NCBI GenBank assembly: GCA_002498605.1
Contig: DAHY01000009.1
Span: forward strand, 12,949 to 76,948
Direction of reading: 5' to 3'
Source: Methanomassiliicoccaceae archaeon UBA404
GTDB lineage: Archaea; Thermoplasmatota; Thermoplasmata; Methanomassiliicoccales; Methanomethylophilaceae
DNA length: 64,000 nt
Under the pieces are notes generated by a model. That model made no database searches. It worked only from the letters and a program-made list of their open reading frames with translations, and was not told where the DNA came from. Of the stretch, positions 26,892 to 35,484 are shown in pieces. Numbering within the stretch: position 1 is the first letter of the stretch; each line of letters starts with the position of its first letter. Made by a program: the position numbers and the translations under genes.

Positions 26892-27896
26892 ATGAAAAAC
26901 AAACCTTTCGTATGGCAAATGGTGAAAGAAGCCGCTGAGCAGTCTGAAAACGAAATAATAACTTATGAGGAAATCAGGGAATACATAACCGCCCGTTACG
27001 GGAATGTAAATACTTCTACAATCAATGCACAAATAATCGAAGGTTCGGTGAATCATCCGAGTCGAGTTCATTTCTCCAAAAATATCAAACCCCGCATATC
27101 CAACAGAGATGTCGATTTTCTTTTTAACGTCGGACGCGGTAAAGTGTCTCTGTACGATTCAAACAAACACGGAGTTTGGTGTATCACGAGAGCAAACGAC
27201 GGTAAACTGGTGGTTGCAGAATATACAGAAGACAGTAAAAAAACTGTTTCGTCCGCTGTTTCAATGAAATCAAATAAACCCGCGAATAAAATACAAAAAC
27301 GAAAATCGCAGAATGCCGATGTGCCCAGACCGTGTAAAAGTCAAATGGAATATTATCTGGATGCGTGGAATAATTTAGGAAACTATACCTTGCAGGAGGA
27401 TGCGTTGAATGAATTATTTTTTAAAACTTATCCAAAAAACTCTGATATTAATCACGTACTCATAAAAGCTTCATCACTCAATGATTTTTACAGCACCAAT
27501 ATTTTTTCAATTTTCCCTGTTGCCAAACACATTTTCAACCTAGATATTGATGAAAGACTCGCCGACGGTGATGAAAATTTAGTTAACGAAATTGCTGTTG
27601 TAAAAATGGAAAACGGGTCTGTCAAAAAATTCTACTCTTTTGCTACGAAATACTGCAGTCACCATAAACCCCTGGATTATCCCATATATGACAGGTATGT
27701 TGATAGGATCCTGAGACATTTTCGTGATGTTGACGGTTTTTATTTTTTCAGAAACGATGATCTGAAAGATTATAAGGCCTTCAAAGGTATTCTGTCGGAG
27801 TTCCGGGATTTTTACGAATTAACCGATTATACGTTGAAAGACATCGACAAGTATCTCTGGCAACTGGGCAAGGAAAAGTTTCCGATAAGGTACTGA
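26892..27896 (+). CDS. Two-domain protein of unknown function, accessory type
   Basis: A 334-residue protein. Residues about 1-95 resemble a winged-helix head (FVWQMVKEAAEQS, ITYEEIREYI, then FLFNVGRGKVSLYD...GVWCI) of the DUF7669 kind, often attached to nuclease or restriction proteins. A basic linker follows. The C-terminal 190 residues contain SFATKYCSHHKPLDYPIYDRYVDRIL, which recalls a helical domain found in mobile or defence-associated hypothetical proteins; I cannot name it. The ATG at 26892 has a GAGGTG site 5 bp upstream. AT-rich flanks and a nearby tRNA suggest an acquired gene. Confidence 0.65.
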   Translation: MKNKPFVWQMVKEAAEQSENEIITYEEIREYITARYGNVNTSTINAQIIEGSVNHPSRVHFSKNIKPRISNRDVDFLFNVGRGKVSLYDSNKHGVWCITRANDGKLVVAEYTEDSKKTVSSAVSMKSNKPANKIQKRKSQNADVPRPCKSQMEYYLDAWNNLGNYTLQEDALNELFFKTYPKNSDINHVLIKASSLNDFYSTNIFSIFPVAKHIFNLDIDERLADGDENLVNEIAVVKMENGSVKKFYSFATKYCSHHKPLDYPIYDRYVDRILRHFRDVDGFYFFRNDDLKDYKAFKGILSEFRDFYELTDYTLKDIDKYLWQLGKEKFPIRY

Positions 27897-27991
27897 TTAT
27901 CGGAGTTCGGCCTTAAATATACAAATGCTCCGGCAATCCCGTACAAAGATTAAGCCAAGAGCAAAGGCGGTAGTAAAAGAAAAGAACAGAG

Positions 27992-28064
27992 TGCGGATGC
28001 CGGGATTTGAACCCAAGTTCTAACCTTGGCAAGGTCAAGTGATAACCAGCTACACTACATCCGC
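27992..28064 (-). tRNA. tRNA-Gly (GCC)
   Basis: Cloverleaf on the minus strand: acceptor GCGGATG/CATCCGC, anticodon stem TGACC/GGTTA with loop TTGCCAA (anticodon GCC), T-arm with TTCAAAT, discriminator A. No 3' CCA is encoded, so it would be added after processing. Confidence 0.95.
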
Positions 28065-28245
28065 GTTATAATTCTTGATTGGCTTTTTCAATATATACTT
28101 TTTCATTAACGGTCTAACGGCATTTCTTCGAATTAACAAATAAAATTATAACATCAGTGAAGACGGAATACAGACATCCGAACAGAATCAAACGGTTTGT
28201 CAAAATCGGCAATATAATTTTTGTTTTGCAATTCCGATGTTTGTG

Positions 28246-28267
28246 TGACGGCATATGCATTCCGTCA
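28246..28267. repeat. Inverted repeat upstream of the DEAD-box helicase promoter
   Basis: TGACGG/CCGTCA separated by 10 nt, located just before the TATA-like ATTATAAG at 28280-28287. Could be an operator or the terminator-like end of an upstream transcript; no T-tract follows, so an operator is more likely. Confidence 0.35.
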
Positions 28268-28309
28268 TTTCCAGTCATCATTATAAGTAGGGCATGTATA
28301 TTATCGTTT

Positions 28310-28371
28310 GAAATTAAGCGATGTCTGCGTTGAAGTCGCAGGCGGTTTGACTTCAGATCAAGTGATATTAT
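28310..28371 (+). promoter_or_regulatory. Structured 5' leader of the DEAD-box helicase; possible pseudoknot switch
   Basis: From the TATA box at 28280 the transcript should begin near 28310, giving a leader of about 60 nt. It can form the hairpin CTGCG/CGCAG (28325-28341), whose loop holds TGAAGT. That loop is complementary to ACTTCA at 28350-28355, allowing an H-type pseudoknot or an alternative TGAAGTC/GACTTCA hairpin. The ribosome-binding GTGAT lies immediately downstream. Confidence 0.5.
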
Positions 28372-29808
28372 ATGATCTCGAACTTTACTAAATTAGGAAT
28401 CACGGAAGATGCCGCAAAGGCAATGTTGGATATGGGTTGGGAAGAACCCACACCGATTCAGAAAGAGGCCGTCCCCATAGGATTGAAAGGGCGCGATATG
28501 TTTGCTCAGGCCCAAACAGGCACCGGTAAAACCGGTTGTTACGGTTCCATCATAATCGGAAAAATCGAAGCCGCCCAGAAAGTTCCCCATTCGATAATAC
28601 TCGTTCCAACCAGAGAACTGGCGGTACAGGTATCCAAAGAACTGTCCAGACTGTCCAAGTATACGGGTCACGTAGCCGTTCCCATCTACGGCGGAGTCAG
28701 CATCGATGCTCAGATCAAGAAGCTGGACAAAGGAGCGGACATTATCGCGGGCACTCCCGGAAGAGTGAAAGATTTGATGAGACAGGGAGCATTGAACCTT
28801 TCTGCCATTGAAGTTGTCGTACTTGACGAAGCGGACCGTATGCTGGAAATGGGTTTTATTGAAGACATAGAAGATATTCTGAAGATGATGCCCATCGGAA
28901 GACAGACTCTTCTGATGTCGGCAACAATGCCGGAAGACGTCAAACGTCTTTCTTACGATTATATGAAAAATCCCATTGAAATCAGTGTTTCGATGGATGA
29001 AGTCGTTCTGGATCTTACAAAACAGTATTACATACCCATCGGACGCCGCAACAAGTCATGGGCCCTGAGCCGAATTCTTGATGCGAACAAATCCAAAGCA
29101 ATAATTTTCTGTCAGACCAAGAGAATGGTGGATATGCTGGTGGAACGTCTTGAACGCTACGAGTACAAGGCCGAAGCCATTCACGGCGATATGCCTCAGA
29201 ACAAGAGAGAAAGAGTCCTCAACGAATTCAAGAACTTCCGTGAAGGGGAAGACGATGAGAAACGTACCGTCAGAATCCTTGTTGCCACCGATGTTGCGGC
29301 CAGAGGACTCGATGTGGAAGATATTACTTTTGTGATAAACTATGACATGCCCGAAGATGTTGAAACTTATATTCACAGAATCGGCAGAACCGGCCGTGCC
29401 GGAAAGGAAGGTACGGCTATTTCTTTCGTTACCGCGGAAGAAGAGCATCTTATCAAAGAGTTTGAACTGAGGACCGAGATGGTAATCGAAGAGATGGATG
29501 TTCCCGGAACCGAAGAAGGCGAAAAAGACACCATCCGAAGAGTGGTGGACTTCGATCAGGCCGCGGATGTCTTCGGTATGGTTAAGTTCGAAATAAATAT
29601 CGGTAAAAAAGACGGACTCGGAAAAGTCGGAATTTCAGACTTTGTGGTCAGGAATGCCAGAATAATGGAGTATGCCATCGGCAATATTGAAATCGGCAAC
29701 GATTCTTCAATCATCGAGGTTCACAAAGATTTCGGCAGAAAGATGACCCAGGACCTTACCAAAGCGAGATTTGACGGGAACAGAGTCAACGTACAGGTAG
29801 TACAGTGA
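28372..29808 (+). CDS. DEAD-box ATP-dependent RNA helicase
   Basis: A 478-residue RNA helicase with all core motifs: Q-motif GWEEPTPIQ, AQTGTGKTG (Walker A), VPTRELA, GTPGR, VLDEADRM, LLMSATMP, IFCQTKR, ATDVAARGLDV and YIHRIGRTGRAG. A C-terminal extension of about 90 residues resembles the DbpA/CsdA-type RNA-binding domain (KDGLGKVGISDFVV). Such enzymes unwind structured RNA and are often induced by cold, which fits the foldable leader. A T-rich tract follows the stop. Confidence 0.95.
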   Translation: MISNFTKLGITEDAAKAMLDMGWEEPTPIQKEAVPIGLKGRDMFAQAQTGTGKTGCYGSIIIGKIEAAQKVPHSIILVPTRELAVQVSKELSRLSKYTGHVAVPIYGGVSIDAQIKKLDKGADIIAGTPGRVKDLMRQGALNLSAIEVVVLDEADRMLEMGFIEDIEDILKMMPIGRQTLLMSATMPEDVKRLSYDYMKNPIEISVSMDEVVLDLTKQYYIPIGRRNKSWALSRILDANKSKAIIFCQTKRMVDMLVERLERYEYKAEAIHGDMPQNKRERVLNEFKNFREGEDDEKRTVRILVATDVAARGLDVEDITFVINYDMPEDVETYIHRIGRTGRAGKEGTAISFVTAEEEHLIKEFELRTEMVIEEMDVPGTEEGEKDTIRRVVDFDQAADVFGMVKFEINIGKKDGLGKVGISDFVVRNARIMEYAIGNIEIGNDSSIIEVHKDFGRKMTQDLTKARFDGNRVNVQVVQ

Positions 29809-29846
29809 TTCTCCCGCCAAACCTCTTTTTTTATTTTTAAATCCGA

Positions 29847-32456
29847 TCAGATACCCAGAACTATCAGAACATTGCCTACCTGCAATGTTTCCACAGCCTT
29901 TCCGTCCAATGTAAGACGGGTTTCCAATTCAAAGAATTCCGGGTCCAACTCATAAACTTCGTCGGCCTTCACAATAACCTTTCCGGATTTCAGTTGTTCC
30001 GCAACATCCGAGGGATTCATTTCGGATATGGCGGCAACAATGCCTTTCGCGGCCGCTTTGAATGCGGGGCCGAGTTTTGCGTGAACCGGTTTGACGCTGA
30101 CCACTTCTTCGGTGAATTCGGCGGATTCGGCAACCGTGATATCGGAGGCTTTGGTGGTTTCGGAAATATCGGCGATGGCGTCTTTCAGCAGGGCGGCCTC
30201 TGTGCCGACAAATTCCAATGTGGGTATTTCGGCATTCAGGGGAATCTTCTTGGAAGATTTCCATGCTCTGACGGCCGCAACAACGTCTTTGAGAATTTCT
30301 CCGGCGGCTTCAGCCTCCTCGTCAATCATGATAGGCACAGGCCATTTGGTAAGGTGTATGCTTTTTTCATCTTCGAACTGTCTGAAGATATTCTGATACA
30401 TCTCTTCTGTCACGTGGGGGAACAGAGGCGCAATCATTTTGAGAGAACCGTAGAACACGTTGTACAAAGTGTAAACTACAGCTTCGTCATCGCGGCTCTT
30501 TACCATTTCCACATAATGGTCGGCAAACTCGTGCCAGATGAAAGATTCCAGTATCTTAACAACCCTGTCGAATTGATAATCGTCATAAAACGCACTTACC
30601 TCTTTGACAACCTTTGAGAATTTTGAAAGAATCCATTTATCGGAAACGCGCAACGTATCGCAGGACTCCGACGGTTTGTTTTTCAGGAATCTGGAAACGA
30701 ACTGTCCCAGATTGAATATCTTATTGCAGAATCTTCTTCCGCGGACAACATCGGGTTCTCTGAATGCATGGTCGATACCCAAAGAACAGGTTGCCGCATA
30801 ATACCTCAATGCGTCGGCTCCGTATTCTTCCAGTATAGGCACGGGGTCGATGACGTTTCCGACCGAGGAGTGCATGGGAGTTCCGTCCGGCGACATGATG
30901 AATCCGTTAATCATAATGTCATCCCAGGGTTTCTCGCCGGTCATCTGTTCGGAACGCAATATGGTGTAGAACGCCCAGGTCCGTATAATATCATGGGACT
31001 GAGGTCTCATGGACATGGGGTACAGCTTCTTGTGAAGTTCCTCATCTCTTTTCCAGTATGTATTATAAAGAGCGGAGCCCGAAGAATCCATCCAGGTATC
31101 GAAAACATCGGTGGAACCGATCAGATTACCGCCGCATTTGGGACATTTTTCGACAGGGGGTTTATCTTCGGTCGGATCGCAGTAGAGCATCCCCTCGGTG
31201 GCGCAAACGGCATGATTGCAATCTTCGCATTCCCAGATGGGGATGGGGGTTGCAAACACTCTTTGACGGCTGAGAACCCAATCCCATTCCAGCGATTCCA
31301 CCCAATCCACCAGACGGACTTTCATAAATTCGGGATGCCAATCGATTTCATCGGCTTTCTTCAAAACTTTTTCTTTGAAGTCCAACGTCTTAAGGAACCA
31401 TTGAGGAACCTGAAGATATTCTATGGGCGTCTTGCATCTCCAGCAAACCGAGAGTTGCTGAGGGTTATCCTTCTGTTCTTTCAGAAGTCCCAGATCTCTC
31501 AGGTCATTTATGGATGCGGCTCTGGCTTCAGTAACAGTGAGTCCCTTGTATTTACCCGCTATTTCGGTCATTCTGCCGGTTTCGTCAATACCTTTCTCCA
31601 TCGGGAGATGGTATTTCATAACCCATTCCAAATCGTCTTTGTCTCCGATGGTACATATCATGACAAATCCGGTACCGTATTTCGGATCTACCTTTTCATC
31701 GGCAATGACCTTTACTTTTTTGTTGAACATGGGCGTAACAAGTTCTTTGCCCACCAAATGGGTCTTTTCCTTGTCATCGGGATGAACGGCAACCACCTGA
31801 CAGGTGCACAGGAGCTCGGGCCTTGTGGTGGCAATCAATACGGATTCATCCGAATCCGCAATGCCGAATTTGATAAAGTTGAGTTTGGTGACATTATCGG
31901 TGTAGTCCACTTCCGCGTCTGCAAGTGCGGTCATACATCTGGGACACCAATTAACGGGATAGTTGGCTTTGTAGACCAGGCCTCTGTTGAAGAGTTCGAC
32001 AAAGGACAGCTGAGTGATTTTTCTGTAATATGGAGCGTCGGTCTGATAGTAGATGCTGGGATCCATGCTTTCCCCGAGTTTTTCGAAATCCCTGGTCATT
32101 TCATCAATGAAGCCGTTGGCATATTCGCTGCAGAGTTTTCGATATTCGCTTCGGGGCAGATCCAGTTTCGTTATGTTGTGCTTTTTCTCCACTTTGACTT
32201 CGATGGGAGTACCGTTTACGTCAAAACATAAAGGGAAGAATACGTTGAAGCCGTTCATTCTCTTGTATCGGGCGGCAAAATCGGATATGGAGTATCCTGT
32301 TGCGTGACCCAAATGCATTGAACCCGATGTGTACCTTGGGGGATTATCTATGCTGAAGACGGGAGCGTCGGAATCCGGATCAAAACGGTATATTCCCTCG
32401 TCCTTCCACATCTTCTGCCAGCGTCCCTCTATCGAAGAAGAGTCATACTGAGACAT
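29847..32456 (-). CDS. valS: Valyl-tRNA synthetase with degenerate KMSKS loop
   Basis: An 869-residue class I synthetase that charges tRNA-Val. The HIGH-type motif HLGHA, the CP1 editing domain (TTRPELLCTCQVVAVHPDD), the zinc-ribbon-like CEDC...CPKCGG and the Val-type VFDTWMDSSG are present, with a C-terminal anticodon-binding helical domain. The position of the KMSKS signature reads PMHSSVGNVIDP (about residue 525), so both signature lysines are replaced. A TATA box at about 32475 lies about 22 bp before the ATG at 32456, giving a leaderless mRNA and arguing against the GTG at 32471. Confidence 0.92.
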   Translation of the reverse strand: MSQYDSSSIEGRWQKMWKDEGIYRFDPDSDAPVFSIDNPPRYTSGSMHLGHATGYSISDFAARYKRMNGFNVFFPLCFDVNGTPIEVKVEKKHNITKLDLPRSEYRKLCSEYANGFIDEMTRDFEKLGESMDPSIYYQTDAPYYRKITQLSFVELFNRGLVYKANYPVNWCPRCMTALADAEVDYTDNVTKLNFIKFGIADSDESVLIATTRPELLCTCQVVAVHPDDKEKTHLVGKELVTPMFNKKVKVIADEKVDPKYGTGFVMICTIGDKDDLEWVMKYHLPMEKGIDETGRMTEIAGKYKGLTVTEARAASINDLRDLGLLKEQKDNPQQLSVCWRCKTPIEYLQVPQWFLKTLDFKEKVLKKADEIDWHPEFMKVRLVDWVESLEWDWVLSRQRVFATPIPIWECEDCNHAVCATEGMLYCDPTEDKPPVEKCPKCGGNLIGSTDVFDTWMDSSGSALYNTYWKRDEELHKKLYPMSMRPQSHDIIRTWAFYTILRSEQMTGEKPWDDIMINGFIMSPDGTPMHSSVGNVIDPVPILEEYGADALRYYAATCSLGIDHAFREPDVVRGRRFCNKIFNLGQFVSRFLKNKPSESCDTLRVSDKWILSKFSKVVKEVSAFYDDYQFDRVVKILESFIWHEFADHYVEMVKSRDDEAVVYTLYNVFYGSLKMIAPLFPHVTEEMYQNIFRQFEDEKSIHLTKWPVPIMIDEEAEAAGEILKDVVAAVRAWKSSKKIPLNAEIPTLEFVGTEAALLKDAIADISETTKASDITVAESAEFTEEVVSVKPVHAKLGPAFKAAAKGIVAAISEMNPSDVAEQLKSGKVIVKADEVYELDPEFFELETRLTLDGKAVETLQVGNVLIVLGI

Positions 32457-32519
32457 TTTGAACGTGGTCACTATAAAAGAAGATAATAAAAAGGTTTGCT
32501 GAACAGGTTTACCGTTACG

Positions 32520-33695
32520 TCACTTCTTTCGCTGACGGAACTTTACCTTGGTGTCCTTGAGGTCCATTACTGAATCCGTGATTCTCTTCATCAGATTCGA
32601 AGTGGTCGTGATAAGGTCCCAACCCACCTCCTTGTAACTCATGACCTTGCCCTTGAAGTACAGTCTGGCGGTTATGCTGTACTTGAAGCGTCCGCCGGTA
32701 TCGTTGTAACGGGACACATGGAGCATGAGACTCTCGGGGGTGTACACTTTGTTTATTTTGTTTACCTGTTCCTGAATAACGTCATACATGGCACTTCTCA
32801 GGTTTTTGTCCTGATCCTGAAGCCCGCTGATCTGTATGAACATCATTTCTCTTTCCCTGCAGGCGGAAATAACCTCGATAATATCGTACTGGGTCAGTAC
32901 ACCTACCAAGGCACCCCCTTCTACTACGGGCAGAGTGGAGATATTGTCTTTGATCATGAGTTCGGCGGCATCCTTTACGGTATCGTCCCAGTTAACGACC
33001 GTAGGGGAATGAACGTAAACGGATTTTATTGTCACGTTGGCCTTTGTTTTCTTCTCAAAATCACCGATGGTTTTGGTATCATCCTTCCAGATGATGTCTA
33101 TGATTTCTTTCATGCCTATGACGCCGACGACAATATTTTCATCATTGACCACGGGAATGGTCAAAGTATCCAACTCTGTCATGATATCATAAGCATCGGA
33201 TAACATATCGTTCACGGAAACTCTCTGAACGGGGTTCGTCATAAGTTCCCATACCTTAATTTCGCCGAGAGCCTTTATTTTCGAGGCAACACCTACAAGC
33301 GCGTTCCTGGAAACGATACCGACAACTTTCTTACCGGACATTATGGGAAGCTGTCTGCAGTTGTTTGCGGTCATGGCTTCGGCAATCACGGTTATTTCAT
33401 CTGCGGTTGTCAGAATCGGAACTCCTTCAATCAGGTTCTTTACCTTGTTATCCATGTTGGCGCTCTTCTTCTTCAGTACGGACGTGTAACTGACAACTCC
33501 CTGATAACTCCCGTTTTCCAAAACCGGAATTTCCTGGTAGTTGCTCTTTTTCATAACTTGCAGAACATCAGACAAACGGTCTTCGGGACTGACGGTCGGA
33601 AAATTACTGTCCATAATGTCTTCGACGGAATTAGCGTCGATCTGAGACCTGAGCATGGATAGCCTTCTCGGATCTTCTAGATCTTTCAATACCAT
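32520..33695 (-). CDS. Four-CBS protein with C-terminal HPF/S30AE-like domain
   Basis: A 391-residue protein. Residues 20-275 contain four CBS motifs (two Bateman modules), ligand-sensing units that usually bind AMP/ATP. Residues about 280-391 follow the beta-alpha-beta-beta-beta-alpha pattern and basic tail of ribosome hibernation factors (FIQISGLQDQDKNLRSAMYD, LMLHVSRYNDTGG, ending KDTKVKFRQRKK). This suggests energy-dependent ribosome inactivation, inferred from fold resemblance. It lies between valS and glyS and has its own TATA box (AGTTTTATAG on the minus strand). Confidence 0.8.
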   Translation of the reverse strand: MVLKDLEDPRRLSMLRSQIDANSVEDIMDSNFPTVSPEDRLSDVLQVMKKSNYQEIPVLENGSYQGVVSYTSVLKKKSANMDNKVKNLIEGVPILTTADEITVIAEAMTANNCRQLPIMSGKKVVGIVSRNALVGVASKIKALGEIKVWELMTNPVQRVSVNDMLSDAYDIMTELDTLTIPVVNDENIVVGVIGMKEIIDIIWKDDTKTIGDFEKKTKANVTIKSVYVHSPTVVNWDDTVKDAAELMIKDNISTLPVVEGGALVGVLTQYDIIEVISACREREMMFIQISGLQDQDKNLRSAMYDVIQEQVNKINKVYTPESLMLHVSRYNDTGGRFKYSITARLYFKGKVMSYKEVGWDLITTTSNLMKRITDSVMDLKDTKVKFRQRKK

Positions 33696-33743
33696 TGATA
33701 AATCCTCAGATATACATCGTGTTCAATGGCTATAAAACTTAGT

Positions 33744-33769
33744 TCCGGGGGGCCAGTAAGTCCCCCGGA
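33744..33769. terminator. Hairpin terminator after glyS
   Basis: TCCGGGGG/CCCCCGGA, 8-bp stem with a 10-nt loop, immediately downstream of the glyS stop and followed on the minus strand by a T-rich stretch. The same stretch contains the TATA box of the CBS-HPF gene. Confidence 0.65.
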
Positions 33770-33774
33770 TAATT

Positions 33775-35484
33775 TTAAAGGGTTGAAAATTCTTTTCCGT
33801 TGATAAGCTGGCGGATAACTCCCGCCACATCATCCGCAGGTATGCGTTTCTGATCGCCGGTATCTCTTTCCCTTATCGTGACGGTTCCTTTGTTGGGGCC
33901 CTTCAGAGAATCATAGTCGACGGTAACGCACCACGGGGTGCCCACCTCGTCCATTCTGGCGTATCTTTTGCCGATGGTGCCGGAATCATCGTAATAAGCG
34001 GGTGTTTCGGAAGAATGCACATCGGCGAATATCTTTTTCGCCAGGACATCCAAGCCGTCCTTGTCCATCAACGGGAAGATGCCTACCTTTATGGGCGCGA
34101 TTCCGGGTACGAGTTTCATAATCGAATAACCACGTTTTTCGTCATTGAAGTAGCTGTGTTCCAACACGGAGTAGAATATCCTGTCCAAACCGTAGGAAGG
34201 CTCTATTACATGAGGAATAACGCGTTTTCCGTTTACTTTCTCCGTTACTTCACGGACTTCGAAATACTCGTCTGTAAGAACGATTCTTTCGCCGTTTATG
34301 TTGAGGGTGATTTTGTTGTCGAAGATGTTGTCTTCGGTTTCGGATTCAAGGGCGGAAGCAATGTCCTTAGCCTTTTCTTTGAAAGCCGGACCCAGTTTTT
34401 TGTGATTGGCCACGACCTTTTTGAAAGTCATCTCCTTGGGTTCGTCGAACATTTCGAAATGAGACAAATCGGCTCCGGAGAACTCCGAATGTCTGGAAAG
34501 ATCCCAGCATCCTCTGTCGGCAATACCGGTGATTTCGGTCCATCCGTACGACAAAAGCACTTCGGCGTCCCAGCAGTCGGCGGCATAGTGCGCCATTTCA
34601 TCCTTCAGATGCTGTCTGAATCTGAGTTTTTCGGTATCGATTCCCACTCTTTCCAGGAGTTGTTTGGTAGTGTACACGAAATAAGCCAGTACGGGATTCG
34701 CGATGACTCCTTTATCCACAGCCTCAGCCACGGTCATCGTAACTGTTTTATCGGTGTCGTTGGGCAGAAGCGTAAGTTCACCGTTCTGCACTTCCGAGAA
34801 ACGGGGCCAGCTCTTGTCTTCGGGATTTACAAACAATTCAACTTCCATCATGTTGAATTCTCTCATCCGTATCATTCCCTGGCGGGGAGAAATCTCATTT
34901 CTGTATCCCCTGCCGGTCTGAATAACGCCGAGAGGCAATTTTTCACGGTTGTATCTGTACAGATTCTGGAAGTTGACGAATATTCCCTGGGCGGTTTCCG
35001 GTCTCAGATACCCGATTCTTGAAGAACCGGGACCGATGGTGGTTTTGAACATAAGATTGAAATCTTCGATCTTGCCGAGTTCTCCGCCGCATTCGGGACA
35101 TTTTATGTTAAAGTCCCTGAAGGCTTTTTCCAATTCGGCGGGGCTCATGGTATCGGGATTTTCACAAAAATTCCCTACGAGATGATCCGCTCTGAAAGGA
35201 AGCTGGCACTCTGTACAGTTGACCATATAATCGGAGAACTGTTCAACATGTCCCGAAGCTTTGAAGACATCTTCCGGGTTGATGGTTTCCGAATCGATTT
35301 CGATGAAACCCTCACGTACTTTGTAGATGTTTCTCCAGGCTTCAAGGATGTTGTTCCTCATGGAGGTTCCAAGAGGTCCGTAATCGAACATCCCGGCAAC
35401 TCCGCCGTAAAGCTCGAATGAAGGCCAGATATACCCTCTGCGTTTACAGACGGACATCAATTCTGTACTGATATCTTTACTCAT
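33775..35484 (-). CDS. glyS: Glycyl-tRNA synthetase, archaeal/eukaryotic alpha2 type
   Basis: A 569-residue class II synthetase. It starts with the family YIWPSFELYGG...FDYGPLGTSMRNN, contains motif 2 (GRGYRNEISPRQGMIRMREF) and motif 3 (EPSYGLDRIF), zinc-binding CTEC...CPECGG, and a C-terminal anticodon-binding domain. The start at 35484 (MSKDIS) is preferred over the codon four residues earlier. It overlaps the upstream CBS gene by 8 bp, so amidohydrolase-usp-CBS-glyS forms one operon. Confidence 0.96.
   Translation of the reverse strand: MSKDISTELMSVCKRRGYIWPSFELYGGVAGMFDYGPLGTSMRNNILEAWRNIYKVREGFIEIDSETINPEDVFKASGHVEQFSDYMVNCTECQLPFRADHLVGNFCENPDTMSPAELEKAFRDFNIKCPECGGELGKIEDFNLMFKTTIGPGSSRIGYLRPETAQGIFVNFQNLYRYNREKLPLGVIQTGRGYRNEISPRQGMIRMREFNMMEVELFVNPEDKSWPRFSEVQNGELTLLPNDTDKTVTMTVAEAVDKGVIANPVLAYFVYTTKQLLERVGIDTEKLRFRQHLKDEMAHYAADCWDAEVLLSYGWTEITGIADRGCWDLSRHSEFSGADLSHFEMFDEPKEMTFKKVVANHKKLGPAFKEKAKDIASALESETEDNIFDNKITLNINGERIVLTDEYFEVREVTEKVNGKRVIPHVIEPSYGLDRIFYSVLEHSYFNDEKRGYSIMKLVPGIAPIKVGIFPLMDKDGLDVLAKKIFADVHSSETPAYYDDSGTIGKRYARMDEVGTPWCVTVDYDSLKGPNKGTVTIRERDTGDQKRIPADDVAGVIRQLINGKEFSTL

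Noticed and set aside
27992..28064. tRNA-Gly as an integration site for the AT-rich 23.7-28 kb stretch
   Set aside because: I searched for a second copy of the tRNA 3' end near the other boundary and saw none; there is no integrase gene.
30768..32231. 487-codon open frame on the plus strand over valS
   Set aside because: Opposite-strand shadow of a clear ValRS gene; translation has no domain and very high Phe/Gly/His content.
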